Shown here piece after piece: positions 1 through 6,618 of a stretch of DNA of 9,745 bases (its first letter is position 1; each line of letters begins with the position of its first letter). The notes below the pieces were generated by a model. The model saw only the letters and a program-made list of their open reading frames with translations. It did not search any database and was not told the origin of the DNA. The translations under genes were made by a program, and so were the position numbers. Origin of the DNA: JABHVE01 sp047517625 (GTDB taxonomy: Bacteria; Pseudomonadota; Alphaproteobacteria; UBA2966; CAIVPW01); contig JAKZSO010000106.1 of NCBI GenBank assembly GCA_047517625.1, forward strand, positions 1 through 9,745, written 5' to 3'.

Positions 1-73
1 GAATGTCCTGGGGGTCGTCCCCGACCATGTGCGCCAATGCTACCTCTGGAATTCGCTCTCCTACTTGGATCAT
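1..73 (-). CDS. Peroxiredoxin (Prx5-like redoxin), N-terminal fragment
   Basis: Only the first 24 codons are in the window; the gene continues past the left edge. The ATG is at 73-71 and the peptide begins MIQVGERIPEVALAHM, followed by a GDDPQDI stretch. This matches the start of Prx5/AhpE-like redoxins (typically M-I-x-V-G-x-x-[IL]-P-E with a D-G/D-P turn before the thioredoxin fold). A strong Shine-Dalgarno AAGGGAGG (revcomp of 80-87) sits 6 nt upstream of the ATG, so the start is well supported. Such enzymes reduce hydrogen and alkyl peroxides in the cytoplasm using a peroxidatic Cys, which would lie outside this window. It is divergent from the TPR lipoprotein gene, about 100 nt away. The family call rests on the N-terminus only; another thioredoxin-fold protein cannot be excluded. 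Confidence 0.7.
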   Translation of the reverse strand, partial: MIQVGERIPEVALAHMVGDDPQDI

Positions 74-106
74 GCCAAACCTCCCTTTTCGTTTCGCCGC
101 ACCAAA

Positions 107-134
107 CAACTAGCATGCGGCCCGGACTCGTCAA
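107..134 (-). promoter_or_regulatory. Possible promoter of the peroxiredoxin gene
   Basis: On the minus strand there is a TTGACG (-35-like, revcomp of 129-134), then a 16-nt spacer, then TAGTTG (weak -10-like, revcomp of 107-112), about 35 nt upstream of the peroxiredoxin ATG. The -35 match is good and the -10 is poor. This is a sequence match only, with no supporting operator. Confidence 0.25.
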
Positions 135-173
135 ACATTGCCGGATCGTGGCTGCAGGGAATACGATGCCCCC

Positions 174-1112
174 ATGATTGCGCCTCGGCTGCTTTTTCTC
201 GGTCTTTCCCTGCCCTTCTTGGTGGCCCTTGGCGCCTGCGGCCCGGGGGAGGAATGGACCGAGAAACAAGACGCCGGAAACAGAGCTTATCAGACCGGCG
301 ATTTTGGCGCGGCAGAGGCTAATTTTCAGGCGGCGTTGGTCGAGGCCGAAGGCGCCTGGTCGCAGTATCCGTTCGTGGCCATCAGCCTGGATTCCCTGGC
401 CCTGGTGCAAAGCCAGTTGGCCCAGTATCCGAACGCGGAGAACCTGATTCGCCGCGCCCTGACAATGACGGAAGAGGCACTGGGCCAAACCAATTCGGAA
501 TACGCCACACGGCTCACTAATCTTGGCAATGCGCTGCACCGCCAGGGCCGGTCAGAGGAGGCCGCCCAGGCGCTGGGCCGGGCGCTGACCATCCAGACCG
601 AGGTCTTGGGCGCGGATCACACGGACACCGCGATAACGTTGAACAATTTAGGAGAGGCCCAGCGCGGCCTGGGCCAGCTTTTGGCGGCCGAACAAAATCT
701 GGATCGGGCGGTTGGCATCGCGCGCAGCGCCTTGGGGGAAGGCCACCCGAATTATGGAATTTTCCTGAACAACCTGGCCGGGGTATTGCACGATCAGGGG
801 CGCCTTGGTGAGTCCGAGCCCATGTTCGAGCGAGCTTTGGAAGTGCTGCGCGGCGGGCTCAACAGCGGCCACCCGGTTATCGCCAGGGCCATGGAAGAAC
901 TTGGTGAAAGTTATGGAGCAACCGGTAAATTCGAACTGGCGGAGGACATGTTCGCCCAGGCTTTGGACAGCACCGAGCAGTTCTATGGCTTGGACCATCC
1001 CCGGATCGCGGAAATTTTAAACAAGTACGCGGTCATGCTGCGGGCGGCGGGACGGATTCCCGAGGCCATGGCCATGGAGGCCCGGGCCCAAGTCATTACT
1101 GGCGCGCGGTAG
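174..1112 (+). CDS. TPR-repeat lipoprotein (kinesin-light-chain-type repeats)
   Basis: A 312-residue protein with an N-terminal lipoprotein signal: a hydrophobic stretch at residues 6-19 ending in a lipobox L-G-A-C with Cys22, predicting lipidation and membrane anchoring facing the periplasm. The remainder is a solenoid of 42-residue tetratricopeptide repeats. Repeat cores such as LTNLGNAL, LNNLGEAQ and LNNLAGVL recur near residues 115, 157 and 199, with degenerate copies near 73, 241 and 283, separated by LG-x-x-H-x-type turns. This is the TPR_10/TPR_12 kinesin-light-chain pattern used for protein-protein contact; no catalytic domain is visible. The ATG at 174 is preferred over an in-frame TTG at 138 because it places the signal peptide at the N-terminus. 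An AGGGA at 156-160 is rather far (13 nt) from this ATG. The gene ends 36 nt from the convergent DsbD-like gene. The partner protein is unknown. Confidence 0.85.
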   Translation: MIAPRLLFLGLSLPFLVALGACGPGEEWTEKQDAGNRAYQTGDFGAAEANFQAALVEAEGAWSQYPFVAISLDSLALVQSQLAQYPNAENLIRRALTMTEEALGQTNSEYATRLTNLGNALHRQGRSEEAAQALGRALTIQTEVLGADHTDTAITLNNLGEAQRGLGQLLAAEQNLDRAVGIARSALGEGHPNYGIFLNNLAGVLHDQGRLGESEPMFERALEVLRGGLNSGHPVIARAMEELGESYGATGKFELAEDMFAQALDSTEQFYGLDHPRIAEILNKYAVMLRAAGRIPEAMAMEARAQVITGAR

Positions 1113-1148
1113 CGCTGAAGGCGCCGTTTACATTTCTTCGAGGCGAAT

Positions 1149-2060
1149 TTAGTCGGCGGCTACAGCGGGCAACGACTGTTCCACGGCGCGATCCCCATCA
1201 ATCACCGTGATCGTGACCATGTTTCCCTCCAGCGGGCCCAGCGCCTCGGGTGTTTGTTGAAACCGGGCGCGAAGAATAGCCCGGCGGCCGCCAGCGATCA
1301 TGCGCACGGTTGGGGCTTGAAACATAAACCCCACCGGGGCTTCGATAATCACATCCGGATCCTGGAATGGATCGGTAGCGCGGGCCAGAATTTCGATGGA
1401 TGGATTTGCCCCGCCACTAACCGAAACCCGTTCGACGGCAAAATCCGGCGCGTTTCCCCTTGGCACCGCTGACTGGAATTTCTCGATCAGGGCTGCCATC
1501 TCTGGGTCCTCCCGGCTGGCACCCGGGGCCAGGTCCAGGGCAAAATCCTGCTCGACCAGGAAACAGACGTCCCGGCAAACCGCGTAAACCAAGTGCAATC
1601 GGATTGTCACAGAACTCGCCGGATCGGCAATGTTGGCGGACAGCAGCAACACCAATTCACCGACATAGCCAAACGTGCTCATTCCCAGAATGGTGAACCG
1701 CTTTGGCGCCGGCCACGCCACCGAAACCGCGCCGAGATTCTCCGCCCCCGACCAATCGAATTTTGGCGGAAACCCAAAATCCCCGGGGGAGCGCCAATAG
1801 GTTTCCCACCCTTCCTCCAATTGCAGGTGAATTCCAAAAGTCAGGAATCCATCGGCGCCGACGCCATCCGTGGCCGCGATCAACCTGGCTTGAACATGTT
1901 CCCCCGGCTGCCATTGGGTTGCCGCCGAAAACGCGGGCGGCGCCGACGAAACCCAGGACAGTGCCAAAAGAGTAAAGGCCCATGTGAGGGCCGGCCGGGC
2001 AAAGGCCCGAGTGGGAACTGACAGGGCAAAGGCCCCGGCTATCGCAGAGTCTTTTGACAC
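1149..2060 (-). CDS. DsbD N-terminal-domain-like secreted thiol protein
   Basis: A 303-residue protein starting at GTG 2060, the first possible start because a TAG lies in frame four codons upstream. Residues 24-39 are hydrophobic and followed by PAFSA-A, which looks like a Sec signal peptide cleaved near residue 46, so the mature protein should be periplasmic. The family signature is strong: GWETYWRSPGDFGFP at 84-98, FDW at 101-103, GYVGELVL near 131-138, and a cysteine pair Cys162-x3-Cys166 (VCRDVC). These match the DsbD alpha-like domain that passes electrons to periplasmic thiol partners. Unlike full DsbD there is no transmembrane beta domain and no thioredoxin-like gamma domain, so it must receive or deliver electrons through separate proteins. 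It is divergent from yqgE (110-nt gap) and convergent with the TPR lipoprotein. The precise partner is unknown. Confidence 0.85.
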   Translation of the reverse strand: MSKDSAIAGAFALSVPTRAFARPALTWAFTLLALSWVSSAPPAFSAATQWQPGEHVQARLIAATDGVGADGFLTFGIHLQLEEGWETYWRSPGDFGFPPKFDWSGAENLGAVSVAWPAPKRFTILGMSTFGYVGELVLLLSANIADPASSVTIRLHLVYAVCRDVCFLVEQDFALDLAPGASREDPEMAALIEKFQSAVPRGNAPDFAVERVSVSGGANPSIEILARATDPFQDPDVIIEAPVGFMFQAPTVRMIAGGRRAILRARFQQTPEALGPLEGNMVTITVIDGDRAVEQSLPAVAAD

Positions 2061-2170
2061 ACGGGCGCTCTAGTGGGAGAAACCGAAACTCAACCAAATA
2101 TTAAACTTGAGCGCGCAGTGTTAGGGTCACTTTGTTGAGAGATTTGGAAAAACGGAGCGGGCAGTAGACC

Positions 2171-2731
2171 GTGGCAACGGACACTCTCATCGGTCATTTC
2201 TTGATCGCGATGCCGGGCATGAGCGACCCCCGGTTCGAGCACACGGTCATATACATGTGCGCCCATTCGGAAGCCGGAGCGCTAGGGCTGGTGGTGAACC
2301 GCCTGGCCAAAGACGTTACGTTTCCCGATTTGATGGCCCAACTTGGCCTTGAGCCGCTTAGCGCGAAAGATTCAATCACGGTCCATTTTGGCGGCCCAGT
2401 TGAGCAAAGCCGGGGGTTCGTTTTGCATTCCGCCGATTATGTGCGCGAAACAACTATGGTGGTGAGCCCGGAAATCAATTTGACCGCGTCCCTGGATGTT
2501 CTGACGGCGATCGCCGACGGCACCGGGCCACGGCGCAAACTGTTGGCATTGGGCTACGCCGGGTGGGGCTCCGGACAATTGGAATCAGAGATTCAGGCCA
2601 ATGGCTGGCTGCACGGGCCGGTGGACCAGGAGCTGCTGTTCAGCGACGACGTCAATTCTAAATGGCAACGGTCGTTCGATGCCATCGGCCTGGACCCGGC
2701 AATGCTGTCCGGCGATTTTGGGCACGCTTAG
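2171..2731 (+). CDS. yqgE: YqgE/AlgH family protein (UPF0301)
   Basis: A 186-residue protein, the usual length for the UPF0301 (DUF179) family. Diagnostic segments are GHFLIAMPGMSDPRF at residues 8-22, then HTVIYMCAHSEAGALGLVVN, and later FGGPVEQSRGFVLH and LGYAGWGSGQLESEI. The start is a GTG at 2171; GGAG at 2154-2157 is the nearest purine-rich stretch, although 13 nt away. The N-terminal family motif begins within eight residues, so a later start is unlikely. The biochemical role of the family is not firmly established; some homologues have been linked to alginate gene regulation, so I give no molecular function. It is probably a cytoplasmic soluble protein. It is divergent from the DsbD-like gene and convergent with the thrC operon, separated from it by a repeat-rich gap. 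Confidence 0.93.
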   Translation: MATDTLIGHFLIAMPGMSDPRFEHTVIYMCAHSEAGALGLVVNRLAKDVTFPDLMAQLGLEPLSAKDSITVHFGGPVEQSRGFVLHSADYVRETTMVVSPEINLTASLDVLTAIADGTGPRRKLLALGYAGWGSGQLESEIQANGWLHGPVDQELLFSDDVNSKWQRSFDAIGLDPAMLSGDFGHA

Positions 2732-2745
2732 AGATCAGATCGCGC
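2732..2745 (+). repeat. Direct repeat, copy 1 (AGATCAGATCGCGC)
   Basis: This 14-nt sequence, starting immediately after the yqgE stop codon, recurs exactly at 2827-2840, 95 nt downstream. The two copies flank a pair of hairpins. A further related AGATCGCGCC lies in the stem-loop at 8848-8879 on the opposite strand. Confidence 0.8.
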
Positions 2746-2756
2746 CTGCCTTGGTC

Positions 2757-2797
2757 GAATTGCTGCTCCGCAGAATTCTGGTTCGCTGCTCCGCAGC
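2757..2797. repeat. Tandem hairpins built on a repeated GCTGCTCCGCAG unit
   Basis: GCTGCTCCGCAG occurs at 2762-2773 and again at 2785-2796. Each copy folds on itself as CTGC-tcc-GCAG. The first is extended by GAATT (2757-2761) and AATTC (2774-2778), giving a 9-bp stem with one bulged G. The second is extended by one base pair to GCTGC-tcc-GCAGC (2785-2797). They sit between the ends of two convergent transcription units, where a bidirectional terminator would be expected, but neither strand has a T-tract after the stem. A small REP-like palindromic element is the alternative reading. Confidence 0.65.
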
Positions 2798-2826
2798 ATT
2801 GGGGTGCGTGACTCTGATGGTAAGCA

Positions 2827-2840
2827 AGATCAGATCGCGC
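2827..2840 (+). repeat. Direct repeat, copy 2 (AGATCAGATCGCGC)
   Basis: Exact second copy of the 14-nt sequence at 2732-2745, lying 29 nt from the end of the convergent acetyltransferase gene. The sequence between the two copies (2746-2826) contains both hairpins and no coding signal. Confidence 0.8.
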
Positions 2841-2869
2841 GTATCCCCGGCTTCGTCCAATAAGCGGGC

Positions 2870-3457
2870 TCAAGCGCGGAAATCGTCCGAGACCATTGCG
2901 AACAGCAGATGGTCATGCCAGGTGCCGTTGATGCTGAGATACTTGCGGGCATAGCCTTCTTCAGCAAACCCGACTTTGCGGAGTAAATCCTGGCTGGCAG
3001 TGTTTGTCGGCACGCACCCGGCTTCGACCCGGTGCAGGCGAAGATGGTCGAAAGCGAAACCCAAAATCACCCGGACGGCGTCGGTCACGTATCCCTGGCG
3101 GGCATTTTTTTCGCCAACCCAATAGCCCAGAGAACACGACAGGCGAATGCCCCTGGCGATGTTGCTCATGTTGACGCCGCCGACCAGAACATCGTCCGAT
3201 TGGCGGAAAATCAAGAACGCATAGCCTTCGTCGTCCCGGGCGTCCCGGGCATACCGCTGCAACCGCCGGCGATAGGTCGCCCGGCTCAACGCGCCCTTGG
3301 GCCAGGTCGGTTCCCACGGTTCCAAAAATTCACGGGATTCGGCGCGAAGCTCGGCCCAGGCCAGCCAATCGCTGGCCACCGGCGGCCGCACATAAACGGC
3401 TTGTCCGTCATAGCGCCGGTAAAGGGTGGGCCGGGAAAAGGGCGATAGCAGAGACAT
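2870..3457 (-). CDS. GNAT family N-acetyltransferase, RimJ/RimL-like
   Basis: A 195-residue protein of the GNAT fold. It opens with the RimJ/RimL-type pattern VYVRPPVASDWLAWAELR (a strand followed by helix 1), then EFLEPWEPTWP as in ribosomal-protein acetyltransferases, a strand pair YAFLIFRQ...LVGGVNMSNI, the acetyl-CoA-binding turn region around EKNARQGYVTDAV, and the C-terminal NTASQDLLRKVGF motif. It should transfer acetyl from acetyl-CoA to a protein N-terminus or a small molecule in the cytoplasm; RimJ acetylates ribosomal protein S5 in E. coli, but substrate cannot be read from the sequence. I chose the ATG at 3457 over an adjacent upstream TTG (3460) because it overlaps the protease stop by one base (TGATG), typical of translational coupling. 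It is the last gene of the thrC-protease-acetyltransferase operon. Confidence 0.88.
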   Translation of the reverse strand: MSLLSPFSRPTLYRRYDGQAVYVRPPVASDWLAWAELRAESREFLEPWEPTWPKGALSRATYRRRLQRYARDARDDEGYAFLIFRQSDDVLVGGVNMSNIARGIRLSCSLGYWVGEKNARQGYVTDAVRVILGFAFDHLRLHRVEAGCVPTNTASQDLLRKVGFAEEGYARKYLSINGTWHDHLLFAMVSDDFRA

Positions 3458-4716
3458 CAATCAAATCTTGCCGCAAGAGCGTCATAAGTTTCAAGGTTGC
3501 CGAGGGGCCCCAGCGCCGCCAAGGACAGAGGCCCGGCAGCCAGCGTTTCGCTCGCGATCCGGCGCAAGGATGCCGCATCAACGGCGTCGACCTTGGCGAT
3601 CAATTCCGACGGCGGGATTGTGCGATCGAAAATCAACAGCTGCCGGGCCATTTGCTCGCACCGGGCGGCGGAACTTTCAAGGCCCATCAAGACCCCCGCC
3701 TTGTGCTGAGCCCGGGCCCTGGCGGTTTCTTCGTCGGTGATATCGATGCTGGCCTTGCGCATCTCCTCACCGACCACGGCAGCCAGCTCCGCCACCTCGC
3801 CTTCGCCGGTGCCGGCATAAATTCCGAATGTGCCGGTGTCCAGGTACGACTGGGCGAAGGAGAAAACCGAATAGGCAAGCCCACGTTTTTCCCGCACTTC
3901 CTGGAACAACCGCGACGACATGCCGCCTCCCAACACCGTGGAAAAAACCTGGACCGCGTAAAAATCCGGGTGATCGAAGGGCACCGACGGGAACGCCATG
4001 GTCAGGTGGACTTGTTCCAAATCACGGTTCTCGCGGAATTCGCCACCGCCGTAAAGCGCCGGGTCATGATGGCTTTCATCCTCGGTGGCCAAATTCCCGA
4101 AGGCGTCTTCGGCCATCTGTACCAGGGCGGTATGTTCGACGTTGCCGGCGGCGGCCACCACCATGCGGGGCTGGCGGTAATGGTGGCCCATGTAGCCGAT
4201 CAAGTCGGCGCGGCCAAAGCCTGCCACACGTTCAGGCGAGCCTAGCACGGTGCGGCCCATGGGCTGGTTGGGGTACGCCACCTCTTGCAGGAAATCGAAG
4301 ACCTGGTCGTCGGGAGTATCGGTGGCCTGGCCGATCTCTTGAATTACCACGGCGCGTTCCCGGGCCAGCTCCTCTTCATCGAAGGTGGAGTGCAGAAGAA
4401 TGTCCCCAAGCAGGTCCACCGCCAACGGCAGGTCGTCCGCCAACACCCGGGCGAAATACGCGGTCTGCTCCCGCGATGTATAGGCGTTCAAATGCCCGCC
4501 AACGGCCTCAATTTCCTCGGCGATGGCCCGGGCGGTACGGCGCTCGGTGCCTTTGAAGGCCATGTGCTCCAGCATGTGCGAAATGCCGTTCGCTTCCAGG
4601 GTTTCGTAGCGGGCGCCGGCGTTAACCCAGACTCCCACCGACGAGGTCTCCAAGCCCTCCATGGAATCGCTGGCGATGCGAAGGCCAGAGCTGAGCGTTG
4701 TGACTTTCACGGCCAT
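3457..4716 (-). CDS. M16 family zinc peptidase (processing-peptidase-like)
   Basis: A 419-residue insulinase/pitrilysin-family metalloprotease of single-unit length, like mitochondrial processing peptidase beta. The inverted zinc motif HxxEH is intact as His47-M-L-Glu50-His51 inside GISHMLEHMAFKGT, and the third ligand is probably Glu127 in VVIQEI, 76 residues further on. The C-terminal inactive-like half carries GGGMSSRLFQEVREKRGLAY, characteristic of M16 proteins. It probably degrades or processes peptides; the physiological substrate is not visible and no signal peptide is seen. The ATG at 4716 is preferred over an upstream TTG (4764) because it starts at the conserved TTLSSGLRIA segment, sits 4 nt after the thrC stop and has an AGGGCG Shine-Dalgarno 7 nt upstream inside the end of thrC. 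It is coupled to the downstream acetyltransferase by a one-base overlap. The thrC-M16-GNAT order is familiar from alphaproteobacteria. Confidence 0.92.
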   Translation of the reverse strand: MAVKVTTLSSGLRIASDSMEGLETSSVGVWVNAGARYETLEANGISHMLEHMAFKGTERRTARAIAEEIEAVGGHLNAYTSREQTAYFARVLADDLPLAVDLLGDILLHSTFDEEELARERAVVIQEIGQATDTPDDQVFDFLQEVAYPNQPMGRTVLGSPERVAGFGRADLIGYMGHHYRQPRMVVAAAGNVEHTALVQMAEDAFGNLATEDESHHDPALYGGGEFRENRDLEQVHLTMAFPSVPFDHPDFYAVQVFSTVLGGGMSSRLFQEVREKRGLAYSVFSFAQSYLDTGTFGIYAGTGEGEVAELAAVVGEEMRKASIDITDEETARARAQHKAGVLMGLESSAARCEQMARQLLIFDRTIPPSELIAKVDAVDAASLRRIASETLAAGPLSLAALGPLGNLETYDALAARFD

Positions 4717-4720
4717 GCGG

Positions 4721-6115
4721 CTACGCCCTAGAGCGTTCGGCCATATAGGCCTGGACGGCGCCAAGATCGTTGGGCAAAACGTCGAGTTGTTCCGGCCGTT
4801 CGAAAAGATCGGCTAGGCGCGGCGGTAGAACCGAAGCCGTGCCGATGGCCTGTTCAACCGCGTCGGGGAACTTCGCCGGATGGGCCGTGGACAAGTACAC
4901 CATGGCGCCGTCACCGTTGCGGCGGTGGGCGCGGCCGGCAATGATTCCCACCGCCGTGTGGGGATCGACGCTAATGCCGCTGGCATCGTTGACCTGAGCC
5001 ATGCAGGCGATGATCTCGTCTTCCGAAACGCTGCGGCCATCGAATTGCCCGCGCATGCGGGCCATGGCGGCGTCGCCCATTTTGAAAACGCCACCGCTGT
5101 CCAGTTCCGCCATCAGTTTGGCGACGGTGGCGCCGTCGTTGGCGGACAGCTCGAACAACAGGCGCTCGAAATTGCTGGAAACCTGGATGTCGATGCTGGG
5201 GCTCAGCGTCGCCCGGACCGGGCCCTTGCGGTATTCGCCCTGGGCCAGCAGCCGCACCAAGATGTCGTTGACGTTAGTGGCGATGACCATCTGGCCGATA
5301 TTAAGCCCCATGCGCCGGGCCACGTGGCCGGCAAAAGCATCGCCGAAATTTCCGGTGGGCACCGAAAAGGCCGGAATGTGATCGGGGCCGCCCAGGGCCG
5401 CGACGGTGGTGAAGTAATACACCACCTGCGCCATGACCCGGGCCCAGTTGATGGAATTCACCGCCGTCAAGTTCCATTGATCCCGGAACGGCTGATCGCC
5501 GAACATCTGCTTCACGATCGCCTGGCAGTCGTCGAACGTGCCGTCGATGGCGATGTTGTGAATGTTGCCGGACTGGACCGTGGTCATCTGCCGGCGCTGG
5601 ACTTCGGTGATCCGGCCCTGGGGATGCAGAATGAAAGCGGTGATGGTGTCGCGGTCCCGGCATGCTTCGATGGCCGCCGAGCCGGTATCTCCCGATGTGG
5701 CCCCCACCACCGTCACCCGCTGTGACCGCGCCCGCAGCACCGCGTCGAAAAGGCGCCCCACGACCTGCAACGCATAGTCCTTGAACGACAACGTCGGGCC
5801 GTGGAACAACTCCAAAATCCATTCGCCTGAATCCAGCTGGCGCAATGGCGCCACCGCCGGATGATCGAACCCCCGATAGGCCTCGGCCACCAGCGGCGCC
5901 AATTGGTCGGCCGAGATCGCTGGTTCGGTGAACCGCGCCATCAGATCGGTGGCGACGTCGGCGTACGGCCGCTCGGCGAAGCCCTGGATTTCGTCGTCGC
6001 TAACCTGAGGCCAGGTTTCCGGCACATAGAGACCGCCATCGTCGGCGAGCCCGGCCAGCAAGACCCCGGCAAAATCCAATCGCGGCGCTTTTCCGCGGGT
6101 ACTGATGTAGTGCAA
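4721..6115 (-). CDS. thrC: Threonine synthase
   Basis: A 464-residue PLP enzyme that converts O-phospho-L-homoserine and water to L-threonine and phosphate, the last step of threonine synthesis, in the cytoplasm. The N-terminus HYISTRGKAPRLDF and GLADDGGLYVPE are diagnostic. The PLP lysine is Lys112 in HGPTLSFKDYALQ, the phosphate-binding loop is GATSGDTGSAAIEA, and AVNSINWARVMAQVVYYF is also conserved. The start is chosen as TTG at 6115: it gives M-HYISTRG exactly as in the family and has AGGCGAG 5 nt upstream. Extending to the ATG at 6208 would add 31 residues rich in Cys, His and Pro with no family match. It is the first gene of an operon with the M16 protease (4-nt gap) and the acetyltransferase. 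Confidence 0.96.
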   Translation of the reverse strand: MHYISTRGKAPRLDFAGVLLAGLADDGGLYVPETWPQVSDDEIQGFAERPYADVATDLMARFTEPAISADQLAPLVAEAYRGFDHPAVAPLRQLDSGEWILELFHGPTLSFKDYALQVVGRLFDAVLRARSQRVTVVGATSGDTGSAAIEACRDRDTITAFILHPQGRITEVQRRQMTTVQSGNIHNIAIDGTFDDCQAIVKQMFGDQPFRDQWNLTAVNSINWARVMAQVVYYFTTVAALGGPDHIPAFSVPTGNFGDAFAGHVARRMGLNIGQMVIATNVNDILVRLLAQGEYRKGPVRATLSPSIDIQVSSNFERLLFELSANDGATVAKLMAELDSGGVFKMGDAAMARMRGQFDGRSVSEDEIIACMAQVNDASGISVDPHTAVGIIAGRAHRRNGDGAMVYLSTAHPAKFPDAVEQAIGTASVLPPRLADLFERPEQLDVLPNDLGAVQAYMAERSRA

Positions 6116-6618
6116 AACTGCTCGCCTAAACTTCGTTGGGATGCTGGGCGCCGGACAACCTACAAATCGCCGGGATGGGTGGCAATGGGGGTGGACACAT
6201 TGGCACATGCGGCACAGGGTTTGGCCTGTGATTCGTGGGGATAAGTCGATTCTTGATTGGGCGGCAACCCTTTAGCAACCCCTGGTCTGGGTACAATTCT
6301 GTTGGAAAGAAATGACTTAAGTCTTTGATATTCCATGCTAAACTGCTTCGGTGGATCTCTCCACTCCCTTGCGGCGGTTATGATTTACGGTGCGCTACAT
6401 CGAACCCGCGGCCCATTGGAGCAATCCATAGGGGCTGCGGTTTTAGTGACCCTCCTCCCAAAGGGCAATCGCCCACCGAGTGGGATGGGGCGCCCGGGCC
6501 CGGCGCGTATGTGCGAGTACCCGCCCGTTCCGGCTTGGTCCATCCCGTAGTAAAATCAGCGTAGGCTGCCGCAAGGGCTCTTTCTTTTTCCAACCGCCGG
6601 GGCAACGATCCGGGCAGA
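6116..6618. other. 503-nt divergent intergenic region between thrC and dcd
   Basis: There is no convincing gene here. The thrC-proximal part contains the candidate minus-strand promoter. On the plus strand a TACAAT (-10-like) lies at 6292-6297 without a clear -35, and a perfect 10-bp palindrome GACTTAAGTC lies at 6314-6323. From about 6440 to 6510 the sequence is strongly G+C-rich and self-complementary: GGGC-aatc-GCCC at 6463-6474, CCCAC-cga-GTGGG at 6472-6484 (sharing bases with the first, so mutually exclusive) and GCGCC-N7-GGCGC at 6490-6506. A pyrimidine-rich stretch (CTCTTTCTTTTTCC) ends near 6591, just before dcd. Open frames on both strands here show no family resemblance or start context. 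A structured 5' leader or a small RNA is possible but unproven. Confidence 0.5.
6239..6267 (-). promoter_or_regulatory. Possible promoter of the thrC operon
   Basis: On the minus strand, TTGCCG (revcomp of 6262-6267) and TTATCC (revcomp of 6239-6244) are separated by exactly 17 nt, which would place a transcription start about 115 nt upstream of the thrC TTG. Both boxes are only partial matches to a housekeeping consensus. I see no threonine-rich leader peptide or attenuator hairpins in the intervening sequence. Confidence 0.3.

Noticed and set aside
3652..4556. Plus-strand open frames of about 197 and 242 codons antisense to the M16 protease
   Set aside because: Composition is Gly/Arg/Pro/His-rich with no motifs, while the minus-strand frame carries an intact HxxEH protease.
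4717..4764. Upstream TTG start (4764) for the M16 protease, overlapping thrC by 44 nt
   Set aside because: The extra 16 residues are not family-like; ATG 4716 has a good Shine-Dalgarno and begins at the conserved strand.
4880..5725. Long plus-strand open frame (281 codons) antisense to thrC
   Set aside because: It lies wholly inside thrC, has no family resemblance or ribosome site, and is the expected mirror frame of a G+C-rich gene.
6116..6208. ATG-started 31-residue extension of threonine synthase
   Set aside because: The extension has no family match, whereas TTG 6115 with AGGCGAG upstream gives the canonical N-terminus.
6395..6450. GGGTTCGAT on the minus strand, suggesting a tRNA or tmRNA T-arm
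   Set aside because: The bases on each side do not form the 5-bp T stem, and no anticodon arm or acceptor stem can be built around it.
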